Of a DNA stretch of 64,000 nt, positions 22,407 to 30,843 are shown piece by piece. Positions within the stretch are counted from its first letter, which is position 1. Every line of letters starts with the position of its first letter. The translations under genes and the position numbers were made by a program. The notes under the pieces were generated by a model. It was not told where the DNA came from and made no database searches. It saw nothing but the letters and a program-made list of their open reading frames with translations. Source of the stretch: Galdieria partita (Eukaryota > Rhodophyta > Bangiophyceae > Galdieriales > Galdieriaceae); contig BQMJ01000019.1 in assembly GCA_025991245.1 (NCBI GenBank), positions 20,001 through 84,000 on the forward strand. The letters run 5' to 3'.

Positions 22407-23501
22407 TTATTCTTCAATTACTCTCTTCCAAACGTTGCGATAAGTTTCTTCTATTTCTTCATACAATTGCCACAAATATTCCTTTCGAGCAGCAACTGAA
22501 TCCAAAGAGGCCATTTGTTCGCCATATTCTAAATAAAGACGTCTTTTTACTTGAAGACGAAAGGCATTCACTTCCTCTTCTTGGAGTCTTGAAAAGCATA
22601 CAATCTCTCTACATCGGAAAGCTTGTTTTCGAGTTATCTTCCATTCGTTTCGTATTTCTTCGACGCTAGGAAGATAACCAAGTCTCCTCTCCAGTTGTAA
22701 ACAGTTCTTGGTGTCTATTACGTCTCGCATAGTTTGAAACGCTTTGCAAGGACTCTCCACATTAATTTCCATACAATCAGTTTCCAGATAATGACGATAA
22801 ATAGCATCAAGTAGAGAAATTCCAAAACTTTTCCCGTGAAAACAAGGAAAAATGAGAAACTGTGCAACGCGTACTCTTTGCTTTGTACTCCACTTGTTTT
22901 CATTCCTGTCGAAACAATTAAAACGATATACTGTAGCAAAACCTAAAATTTCTTCGTGCAAACTGGATAGTACAAATATATCCCATCTGTCATCTTTCCA
23001 ATCAATATACGAAGCAGTTTCAATATAGAATAAGAGCAATAGTTTGAACTGACTGTATATTTCAGTAGCAGTTGTCTCGTTCATATTTTGCATATAAACT
23101 TTCGTATCAGAACGCAACCTTTGACTAGGTAAAATAACTTGCCAAGTTGATAAATATCTATTCATATGAAAAGGTTTTGTCACTCTCCGCTTGAAGTCTT
23201 CCATACAACTACAAACGTGTCCAGGCAAATGCTCATAAAGTAGAGATTCTACATCCACGAAGCCTTCAACATTTGGATCCTTCAATGAATAGCGTACTTG
23301 TGACAAAATAGTCAATGAAGCGATGTGATACAAAATATGAACCTCAAGGTCCTTGTATCCATACAATACTTCTTCAGGAAAGAGCTGATGTACAAACCAT
23401 GGTCTATATCCTTTCAAAGTTCCTTCTTCATATTGACGAATATCGTCCTCTCTTACAATAAAATATAACAACCAAGTGTCTCTCACCCAAAGTGGTTCCA
23501 T
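22407..23501 (-). CDS. HAT1: Histone acetyltransferase type B catalytic subunit HAT1
   Basis: Acetylates newly made histone H4 (K5/K12) in the cytoplasm and nucleus together with an RbAp46/48-type subunit. A single exon of 364 residues. Family marks in order: 'HQLFPEEVLYGYKDLEVHIL' (N-terminal HAT1 domain), 'FYIETASYIDWKDDRWDIF', 'FATVYRFNCFDR', then the acetyl-CoA loop 'VRVAQFLIFPCFHGKSFG', where animal proteins have Q-x-x-G-x-G; here the pattern is H-G-K-S-F-G. 'INVESPCKAFQTMRDVID' matches the 'AEDPS..F..LRD' motif. An in-frame stop just upstream of the ATG fixes the start. Confidence 0.93.
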   Translation of the reverse strand: MEPLWVRDTWLLYFIVREDDIRQYEEGTLKGYRPWFVHQLFPEEVLYGYKDLEVHILYHIASLTILSQVRYSLKDPNVEGFVDVESLLYEHLPGHVCSCMEDFKRRVTKPFHMNRYLSTWQVILPSQRLRSDTKVYMQNMNETTATEIYSQFKLLLLFYIETASYIDWKDDRWDIFVLSSLHEEILGFATVYRFNCFDRNENKWSTKQRVRVAQFLIFPCFHGKSFGISLLDAIYRHYLETDCMEINVESPCKAFQTMRDVIDTKNCLQLERRLGYLPSVEEIRNEWKITRKQAFRCREIVCFSRLQEEEVNAFRLQVKRRLYLEYGEQMASLDSVAARKEYLWQLYEEIEETYRNVWKRVIEE

Positions 23502-23724
23502 TGCTGCTGCTCTTTCAAATCAGATAGCAATGCCATTTCTGTTTCAAAAAAAATTTCAAAAATAGCAATCTTTATAGTAAGAACTAAACTTGCAAAGGAC
23601 AAAGAAAACAAAATTCAATGACAGATTGAACAACAAAGTCTTCTTTTTCCCAGGCAAGACGAATATCAAGCCTAACGTAGACAAACAATAACAAACAACA
23701 ACAAATGGATATCAAACAAGTAAA

Positions 23725-25080
23725 CTACAAATCATGAAACACAAACTGAGTATGAGAATCCATATTAGGAAATAGGTTCAACCAGGAAGAAAAGTCCTCT
23801 TCGTATTCCCCTGCTGATGGAGCCGATACGTCTTCCAAGTGATTCCAACAACAGTTCATTGCAGAGTCACTATCCTCAGTTACGGATGAGAAAGGAAAAG
23901 TATGCTTTGAAATATGAACGTCTGATTCCTCAAACGGCAACCAAAAGCTGTCTGTAGTCTTGTCTCGTTTCACACGAAAACCAGAATCTTCCCAACGACT
24001 AAGAAAGGATGTCTCCGTCTCGTCGACAGAATTGTGCTTTTTTGGTAATACTGTGCTTGACTCAAAAACTCTCAATTCTGTAGCAGAGCATATACGTTTC
24101 ATGCTTCGATGGCTACCAGAATTTTCGCCTTGAGGATCAGCAAATGTATTATTGTCAAATGTAAAAACATGAGAATCCAAACTATCACTTGATACACCAC
24201 AAGATAAACGAACATCTTGTTCAGATACCACATTGCACGTCATAGAACGGACTGCACCTTCCTCGTAATCAATTCTTCTCTTCACTCTGCTAGGAAAAGT
24301 CATATCTGTACTGCTGATAGTTGAAACCGAGGAATCTTCACCATTTTCTAAGAGATGTTCCTGTTCTTGCCAATTATACAATAATGAAGGTTTTCTATCA
24401 CATTCTGTATTATCACGTTCAAAAAGAATATCTACTCCAGGGCTTGAAAGGTCTCTATTCTCTTGTACTAGTCTTTTCAAAGTTGCATTCCATCTGTTCT
24501 TAATAGCATTGTCGGTCCTACCAGGAAGTAATTTCGCCATTGCTGCCCATTTGTTTCCCAATTGTTGATGGAGTCGAATAATTGTCTCGTCTTCTTCTTT
24601 GGTCCAGGGTTCTCTTCGAACGTTGGGGTCCAAATGATTCATCCAACGCTCACGACATTGTTTTCCAGTTCTCCCTGGAAAAAAATTGCCAATGACAGAC
24701 CAATTTCGAGAACCAAATAATGAAGTCAGCTTCAAAAGTAGTTTGTCTTCTTCCTTTGTCCAGGTACCTTTCACAATATGGTCTTTTTCCAATGCCTTTG
24801 GAAAAGAAGCCAAGCTATCTCTTTCAAAGTCTTCAGGGGAAAATAAGTTACCTCCATGAGTAGAAGAGTTTGTAGAATTAAACCCCGAGGAAACAGGAGA
24901 TATATTAAACTCATTCTCCAACAATAGTTTCTTTCCATCACCCAACTTGTGTTGATGCGACGACTCGTTGCCCCATTTGTTGTTGTTGCTGTTGTTCCAC
25001 GGGCTCACCCACAAGTCTTTCAACAACAAGGGTTCTTCACGTTCTTCCTCCAAAACCTCTTCAAGTTTATTCGCATACAT
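23725..25080 (-). CDS. R2R3-MYB transcription factor
   Basis: A single-exon nuclear protein of 451 residues. Two SANT/MYB repeats lie at about residues 103-205. R2 is '[17 protein letters not shown]...NWSVIG...[15 protein letters not shown]', with three regularly spaced tryptophans. R3 is '[19 protein letters not shown]...[21 protein letters not shown]', in which the first Trp is kept, as in c-Myb, rather than replaced as in most plant R2R3 proteins. The flanks are acidic and Ser/Asn-rich, probably activation regions. The closest known case by type is the single R2R3 factor of Cyanidioschyzon that controls nitrogen assimilation; orthology is not shown here. It is divergent from the gene at 25237, with 156 bp between starts. 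Confidence 0.93.
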   Translation of the reverse strand: MYANKLEEVLEEEREEPLLLKDLWVSPWNNSNNNKWGNESSHQHKLGDGKKLLLENEFNISPVSSGFNSTNSSTHGGNLFSPEDFERDSLASFPKALEKDHIVKGTWTKEEDKLLLKLTSLFGSRNWSVIGNFFPGRTGKQCRERWMNHLDPNVRREPWTKEEDETIIRLHQQLGNKWAAMAKLLPGRTDNAIKNRWNATLKRLVQENRDLSSPGVDILFERDNTECDRKPSLLYNWQEQEHLLENGEDSSVSTISSTDMTFPSRVKRRIDYEEGAVRSMTCNVVSEQDVRLSCGVSSDSLDSHVFTFDNNTFADPQGENSGSHRSMKRICSATELRVFESSTVLPKKHNSVDETETSFLSRWEDSGFRVKRDKTTDSFWLPFEESDVHISKHTFPFSSVTEDSDSAMNCCWNHLEDVSAPSAGEYEEDFSSWLNLFPNMDSHTQFVFHDL

Positions 25081-25236
25081 GAACCTTGGAATAAGAATAT
25101 CTGGAGATTTTTCTTTATCTTGTAAGCTTGTTGTTATAGATTATCCCACCCCACAAAAGTTGCGAGCTCCCTCAAAACACCACAATCAATCGATGGCAAA
25201 ACGACACCCGAAGAATTCCAACTCTTCCCAAATCAA

Positions 25237-25836
25237 ATGAATTGGATAAGGAGTTGCACAAGTTCAACAACAAAACGCTTCAACTTGTACGATACAGCCG
25301 CTATTAAACAGGAGCTTGATAAAAGTGTCATTTTGGTTGCAAGTAAAGAGCCCAAACTCTAAAAGTAGTTGTTGAATATCTGATAGGTTTCTTCTGATAA
25401 AAACTTCCACAAGGATAACTTTTATACCGACTTGAAAATAATCCTAGGATTCATATCCTTGGGCGTGGCAGGCTTTGTTTACTTGTTTTCCTGTCCAAAC
25501 CAACACTGTCAAACCAAAACTCTTGTGTCAGTGGTAGCCTTTTTTCTCATTTCCTTTTTGGGTCCTTGGATCATACAAAGTTTGGAAAAAAAGGCAATTG
25601 TAGTTGGGACTTTGCAAAACGACAATAGTTACAAGATAAGAATAGAAACCAAACTTGGTCGTTACGATAACAACTTTGAAGCTGCTATGGAAGTCGTCAA
25701 AGGGACCCAACAAAAACACTTCAAGTGGACGGTTCCTTACAACAACTATTTCACCAATAAGGGAATTTTCCTTCAAAATAATTTTCAGGAAGCGTTTCAA
25801 AAATTTTACGAGGATAGTAAAGCAAATACGTCTTAG
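25237..25836 (+). CDS. Signal peptidase complex subunit 2-like protein
   Basis: Probably the SPC2/SPCS2 accessory subunit of ER signal peptidase. Exons 25237-25335 and 25387-25836 give 182 residues. Matches to the family are the N-terminal 'NLYDTAAIKQELDKS' (compare W/YDGSAVKNSLDDS), two membrane segments ('IILGFISLGVAGFVYLF', 'LVSVVAFFLISFLGPWII'), and then a cytosolic part with 'LGRYDNNFEAAMEV' (compare LKRYDDKYEL) and 'YFTNKGIFLQNNFQEAF'. The intron donor GTTGCA is unusual; the more standard-looking GTAAAG seven bases on gives stops. The last 4 bp overlap the 3' end of the convergent CIAO2 gene. The assignment rests on pattern similarity only. Confidence 0.62.
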
Positions 25837-26374
25837 GTTGCAACGTCGTCGTCTTTGTGTAAGGGTTTACAAGTACTTAGGCAGTCATCAATAACTTGCC
25901 GCAACTTGTTATTTTCCAAAGCTGCAAATACCCTTTCCTTATCACGTAGTTGTTTGGTTATTTCTTCGTCGGATTCGTGGGTATTGTCACAAACTTTGAT
26001 ATCAAGTTTATAACCAGGAGGAAGCAGATTCTCGTCTCGAATCCGGGCTACAATACAAAGTCCGATGAGTGAAGCTAAACTACAGTGTGGAACAGTAGGC
26101 GTAAATTCAATCTTCACCAATCCTTTTAGTCGGCTTCCTTTTGAACCTTGAACAACTACAATGGAGTTAGGATCAACGACTGACAGTTGTTCCAGAGTAT
26201 AAGGATGTTCAGGGTCACGAATATCTCTTATAGCCTCTATTCATGGTTAGAGTTGAATTGAACTGAATTTTTGGTTGTCTTCGTACCAAATATCTTTTCT
26301 TCTAAAGAAGCGTTTGAAGGCAATTCTGGTCGTCTTTCATCACATAGCCGAACTTGTGGAAAGGGATTGTCCAT
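25833..26374 (-). CDS. CIAO2B: Cytosolic iron-sulfur assembly factor CIAO2 (MIP18/FAM96 family)
   Basis: Part of the CIA targeting complex that hands 4Fe-4S clusters to DNA polymerases, helicases and other nuclear or cytosolic targets. Exons 26374-26287 and 26236-25833 give 163 residues. The family core is intact: 'IRDIRDPEHPYTLEQLSVV', 'VKIEFTPTVPHCSLASLIG' with the conserved reactive Cys in 'HCS', and 'KQLRDKERVFAALEN'. The start codon is only 6 bp from the first ATG of the divergent helicase gene, and its stop overlaps the stop of the convergent gene. Confidence 0.94.
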
Positions 26375-26380
26375 TCTCTC

Positions 26381-27793
26381 ATGAAGAATAATTCAAGTAG
26401 GGATAAGAAATGTCTTACCTTTTTATTCGGCTCTTTTTGTCCTCATCAACACTCACCTTGTATTAGAAATGCATACTTTGTCAACTACTTTTTGTCTCAA
26501 CAACAAAGACTTGACCTTCACGTACGTAGAAGAAGCAAGACAACGATTACTCTTAGGACGATGGCCAACTGTGACCAAGTCCTGAAAACAACAGAAGAAA
26601 CTGGTTTCCATGCTCTTGGAGTTTCTGAAACGACTTGTAGAGCACTAGTTGATGCATTTGACATACATATACCTACAGCCATTCAACGCAAGGCCATTCC
26701 TGCTATAGCAGGTGGTGCGAACGTTATAGTTGGTGCCGTAACAGGCTCTGGTAAAAGTCTTGCATATTTGATTCCTGTTTTAGAAAAGCTTAAACTGCAA
26801 GAAGAATTACAAGGCTTTATGCGAAAACCCAAGAAACCTAGAGCTTTAGTATTTGTGCCCACCAGGGAATTGGGTGAACAGCTACTAAGAGTATTAAAAT
26901 CACTTTCCCATCACGTCAAGTTTAGAGCAATTTCGTTATTGGGTGGACGAGTTGGTTTTGTTCAGCAAAAAAAGTCTTTGGAAGAGTGTGTTGATATTGT
27001 AGTTTGTAGTCCAAATAGACTTGTCAAACATGCTGCAATGGGAAACATATATTTTGGCGATATCCGTTTCGTTGTGATGGATGAAGTAGACGCCTTACTA
27101 GGAGATGATTTTGTTCGGGATTTAGATGTGTTACTCGCAAAGTTACCGAGGAAAACTTCGGAAGAAGAAAGAATACAATTTATTGCTGTTGGTGCTACAC
27201 ATCCCAAGCAAGTCTTTCGTATCTATGAAAAATACTTTCCGAATGCCAAACAAGTCAACGATAAACTTCATACACTTCCTGAGAATACGAAACATGTTTT
27301 TGTGAATGTTCGAGGTGATGATGCAACTCAGGAATTAATAAGTTTATTACAACAAGAAGAGGAGAAAATGAATCCTAGAAACGCTGCCAATCATATCATA
27401 GTATTTTGTAATACGGTTGCAAGTTGCAGGTTTGTGGAGCATTATTTATCTGAAAGAGGTTATCATACCGTCAATTATCACGGAGAAATACCACCAAAGA
27501 AGAGAACTGCTTTGTTTTCAGAATTCTTAACCAACAAACGTGTAATACTGATATGTACAGATGTTGGAGCCAGAGGTTTAGATAATGTTTCAGTAAAGTT
27601 AGTGTTGAACTTTGAGTTCCCAACTTGTGTAGTTGATTATATTCATCGTGCTGGTAGAACAGGACGTGCTGGGAATTCAGGTAAAGTAGTAAGCTTCGTT
27701 CGCAAAAAGGATCTATTGTTGGCTCGAGCTATAGAACGCGGTATCTCACAGAAAAAGGTACGAAATATGATAAAAACTAGATACTTTGTTTGA
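26381..27793 (+). CDS. DEAD-box RNA helicase, probably organellar
   Basis: An ATP-dependent RNA helicase of 470 residues, single exon. Motifs in order: Q motif ('FDIHIPTAIQRKAIP'), I 'TGSGKS', Ia 'PTRELGEQ', Ib 'SPNRL', II 'DEVD' in place of DEAD, III 'GAT' in place of SAT, IV 'IVFCNT', V 'CTDVGARGLD', VI 'HRAGRTGRAG'. The first ~63 residues before 'MANCDQVLK' are rich in Ser, Arg and Phe and look like an organelle transit peptide. A similar variant pattern occurs in organellar helicases such as plant RH39 and animal DDX28, which act in ribosome assembly; this link is inference. If the shorter start at 26571 is used, the protein loses the targeting sequence. Confidence 0.92.
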   Translation: MKNNSSRDKKCLTFLFGSFCPHQHSPCIRNAYFVNYFLSQQQRLDLHVRRRSKTTITLRTMANCDQVLKTTEETGFHALGVSETTCRALVDAFDIHIPTAIQRKAIPAIAGGANVIVGAVTGSGKSLAYLIPVLEKLKLQEELQGFMRKPKKPRALVFVPTRELGEQLLRVLKSLSHHVKFRAISLLGGRVGFVQQKKSLEECVDIVVCSPNRLVKHAAMGNIYFGDIRFVVMDEVDALLGDDFVRDLDVLLAKLPRKTSEEERIQFIAVGATHPKQVFRIYEKYFPNAKQVNDKLHTLPENTKHVFVNVRGDDATQELISLLQQEEEKMNPRNAANHIIVFCNTVASCRFVEHYLSERGYHTVNYHGEIPPKKRTALFSEFLTNKRVILICTDVGARGLDNVSVKLVLNFEFPTCVVDYIHRAGRTGRAGNSGKVVSFVRKKDLLLARAIERGISQKKVRNMIKTRYFV

Positions 27794-27986
27794 TTTTCTT
27801 TTGAACTATATAGGATCTCTTAGAGTATACTGCACAGTTGAAAAAGATGTCTCCCAACTGATTGTATTATATCAACTCACTGTCATATGATAAAAGGTTA
27901 CGTGAGAGGTTTCATTCCATCCATACATTCAAAAAGCTTTGATACTTATTGTTTATAAACAAAAGACGATCTTTCATCGTACATCT

Positions 27987-29678
27987 CTAACCCAAGTTCC
28001 TTTCTAACCTCCGTGCAAGAGGTCTTTCAGGATCGACACCAGGCATCTTTTCGACACTTGCTAGTTCTTGACTTCGTTTCCAATATATGGCTGCTCTATC
28101 GAAATAACCAAACATTTCCTCCACTTGTGCCCAATCCTTCCAAGTACAGGCTTCAAAAGGCTTCGCATTGATTGCTCTCGAGAAATAATGTCTGGCACTA
28201 TCTAAATCTCCACAATCTGCTTCCAACTTTGCAAAGCTTCGCCATAACCAACCATGATGATCTTCTAAATCAATAGCAAAGGTCAGTAGCTTGCGTGCTC
28301 TATCCTTATATCCTTGTTTCCATTCAAAAAGTGCCCATGAATGAAGTAAAGCAGTATAGTGTTCATTTCCTTTGCTTTCTTTGGCTCCCAACATGTAGAG
28401 ACGACGTGCCTCTTCAATATTTCCATGATAGGCTTCGAGTTGTGCCCAACATTGATAGGCATACGATACAGTAGGTTGAAGAACAATACCTTGTTGAAAT
28501 TTTTCACGAGCCAAATCAAACTCACTTTGACTCAAAAGAAGCTTTCCCCATGCACACCACAACTCACCATCGTGCGGATGATATTTCGTTGCTGCTTCGT
28601 ATAGAGACAGGGCCTTGTCGATTTGCTGATCATTTTCTTCCAATCTCGCCCAGGCCTGCCATAACTGAACTGCAGCAAAAGGATCTATCTCCGTTCCCAT
28701 GCGATAACATTCTCTTGCTCTGTTTAAATTGCCTTCACGCTCTTCAAGCTGTCCTAAACTCAACCAGCTTAACGTATGTCTCGAGTCTAACTCTACTGCA
28801 GTAGACAAATATTTCCGAGATAGTTCAGAGTTGCCTGCCTTAAACTCTAAAACACCCAAGGCGTGACAAAACTGTGCGTTTTCGGGATATTTCTCTTTCC
28901 CACACAAAAGAACTTTGCGTGCCTCTTCAGCATTTCCTTGTCTATCATACAAAACACCCAAAGCATGCAAAAGATATCGGTTTTCAGGATTTCTTTCTAA
29001 ACCATTCAATAAAAGGTCTAACGCTGTTTCTACGTTGCCCAGACTATACTCCATCGCTCCCCATGAATGGTATGCAGAAGCCAACTTGGGATTGGCTTTA
29101 AGAGCTTTCTGAAAAAGTTCCCTCGCTTCATTATATCTCTTGCGAAACTTTTGCAAGTCTGCCCAGCCTTGCCACAACAACGCATTCTCAGGATTGTGTT
29201 GCAGAGATTCTTGAAAAACTTTAGCTGCTTCGTCCAACTGGTGTTTCTTTCTAGACAAAACAAGGGCTAGTTTCATCCATACTGCACCACTTCGAGGCTT
29301 CTCTTTTGCAACGCTTCGGAGTAGTCTGATTGCTTCATCATAATGTCCTTCTTTCTCAAGGCTGGTTGCCAAAGCAACGCGAGTATCCGTCTCAAACTTG
29401 GAGACTCTTTCAGAAAATCCTCTTTTATTTGAGTATGTTCTGGAAGAAAATTCCTTAGACTCAAAATCATCCTTTTTGGCTTGCGCAGTCGGTTTGTTCA
29501 GTCTCGGTAGTACTTGAGAAAGGATGTAACAGTGCCGTGGTACCAAGTGGTAGACTTGCTTTGGAATAAATGAACATGCAGTCAACTGTTTCAAAACGAG
29601 CTGTTCAACTTTGGTATGTCTGCCACTGCCAAACGTACAAACAAAGGTACATTCCTTATAAAGTCGTTGCGCCTTCAT
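27987..29678 (-). CDS. TPR/HAT-repeat RNA-binding protein of the Mbb1/HCF107 type, plastid
   Basis: A single exon of 563 residues. From residue ~100 to the C-terminus there are about 12 tandem helical repeats of 34 residues, with W at repeat position 4 ('WQGWADLQ', 'YHSWGAMEY', 'WQAWARLEE', 'WCAWGKLLL', 'YQCWAQLEA', 'LHSWALFEW', 'WRSFAKLEA', 'WKDWAQVEE'). This W-x-x-W-A-x-L-E pattern with TPR-like helices is characteristic of Mbb1/HCF107, which bind the 5' end of psbB/psbH transcripts and protect them from exonucleases. The basic Ser-rich first ~70 residues suit a plastid transit peptide. The target RNA in a red-algal plastid cannot be read here. Its start codon is 28 bp from that of the divergent lipid-transfer gene. 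Confidence 0.88.
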   Translation of the reverse strand: MKAQRLYKECTFVCTFGSGRHTKVEQLVLKQLTACSFIPKQVYHLVPRHCYILSQVLPRLNKPTAQAKKDDFESKEFSSRTYSNKRGFSERVSKFETDTRVALATSLEKEGHYDEAIRLLRSVAKEKPRSGAVWMKLALVLSRKKHQLDEAAKVFQESLQHNPENALLWQGWADLQKFRKRYNEARELFQKALKANPKLASAYHSWGAMEYSLGNVETALDLLLNGLERNPENRYLLHALGVLYDRQGNAEEARKVLLCGKEKYPENAQFCHALGVLEFKAGNSELSRKYLSTAVELDSRHTLSWLSLGQLEEREGNLNRARECYRMGTEIDPFAAVQLWQAWARLEENDQQIDKALSLYEAATKYHPHDGELWCAWGKLLLSQSEFDLAREKFQQGIVLQPTVSYAYQCWAQLEAYHGNIEEARRLYMLGAKESKGNEHYTALLHSWALFEWKQGYKDRARKLLTFAIDLEDHHGWLWRSFAKLEADCGDLDSARHYFSRAINAKPFEACTWKDWAQVEEMFGYFDRAAIYWKRSQELASVEKMPGVDPERPLARRLERNLG

Positions 29679-29706
29679 ACAACTACAATTTGGAAAGATT
29701 CCAGAA

Positions 29707-30836
29707 ATGAGTCATTTCACTTGGGAGCAGTTACTGGTGAGTGTTGACATAATAGAAAGTGGAGAAGACATTTTGTTCAACTTGTCGAAAAACTTAGGAG
29801 AAGTTCGAAGCAGTAGAATTTCCAGAAAGGCACGGAAAGCAAGATGAATTGCCTGTAAGCATTGTGCAGACGTGTTAGTTCCACAGTTTGGGTCTTACTT
29901 GTTTCTGGATAGCAAGTTTCTAGTTTTGTTGAAGCCTGCTTGGAAATGGGAAAATTCTTTAGTAAATATTGTTTAGTCGCCTACGTGATAAGATGTTGAC
30001 GAGGCTTCTTTTTCCAATTAGATCTTTTGGGAAGGGCTTTCAGTTTTGTACAGAAGGACATTTTCAGCAAGGCAAAGATAGTTCAAGATTATGGAGAAAG
30101 GTTGCTTCCTGAAAAAGGTTAATTGATTATTCGACATCTTCTTATTGTAAATTAAGCATGAAACAGGTTCTCTACAAGAAATAGTAGAACAGGAGTTGTC
30201 TAACGGTGTGTTTCCATATTGTTTGAAACCCCAATTTTTCTTTGTTCAAACTTGTTTCAAGGTGCTTGTGCTGTCAATGAACCTCCTTCTTGTTCACGAA
30301 CTGTGTTGAGGTGACGATCGATTGTGTCTCTTCTTGTGTTCATATATTCATGTATTCATATTGCAATAGATTGTTATGGGCAACTCACTTTTTGTATGTT
30401 TTGGTTCAAAAACTTACCCTTGATGAAACTACTCCTCTACGCAGCTGTATAAGAGAAGCTTATGATGTAGCACTCAAGGAGCATCATTCATGGTATGCAA
30501 ATTTGTATTATGGCCACCACAGTTGAGAAATGCTAACATGATGTAGGGCTATACAGAAGACAGTACATGCAGCTCTAGTTTTTCTGCCGTCGAGAGAATT
30601 TTTCTATAGAAAAATAGGTGCGAGTTGGATAATAACATTGGACTGTATGTTTACGAAACCAACAATAGGTGTAGATATTCATAAGAGAGATTCCTATATG
30701 AAGAGAGGAGACAAAGCTCTTGGTAAGGAACAAAGAAAATAACTAAGATGCAATCGATATATAATATGTGATAGGCACAATTGTCGAAAGAATGTATCAT
30801 TTCTATGAAAAAAACGGTCTTTTGCAGTTACCATGA
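29707..30836 (+). CDS. Ceramide-1-phosphate transfer protein-like (GLTP fold, CPTP/ACD11 type)
   Basis: A cytosolic sphingolipid carrier. Ten very short exons (29707-29736, 29798-29854, 29913-29961, 30022-30117, 30167-30205, 30262-30310, 30370-30492, 30547-30617, 30669-30722, 30775-30836) join in phase to 209 residues, the normal GLTP length. The headgroup site is of the phosphate type: Asp58 and Lys62 in 'VQKDIFSKAKI' (glycolipid GLTPs have Asn at the second position), Arg104 and Arg108 in 'SRTVLRLLW', and His147 in 'KEHHSWAIQK'. This combination is that of CPTP/ACD11, so a ceramide-1-phosphate or similar ligand is inferred. The stop lies 7 bp from that of the convergent GlnRS gene. Confidence 0.9.
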
Positions 30837-30843
30837 AGACTTT

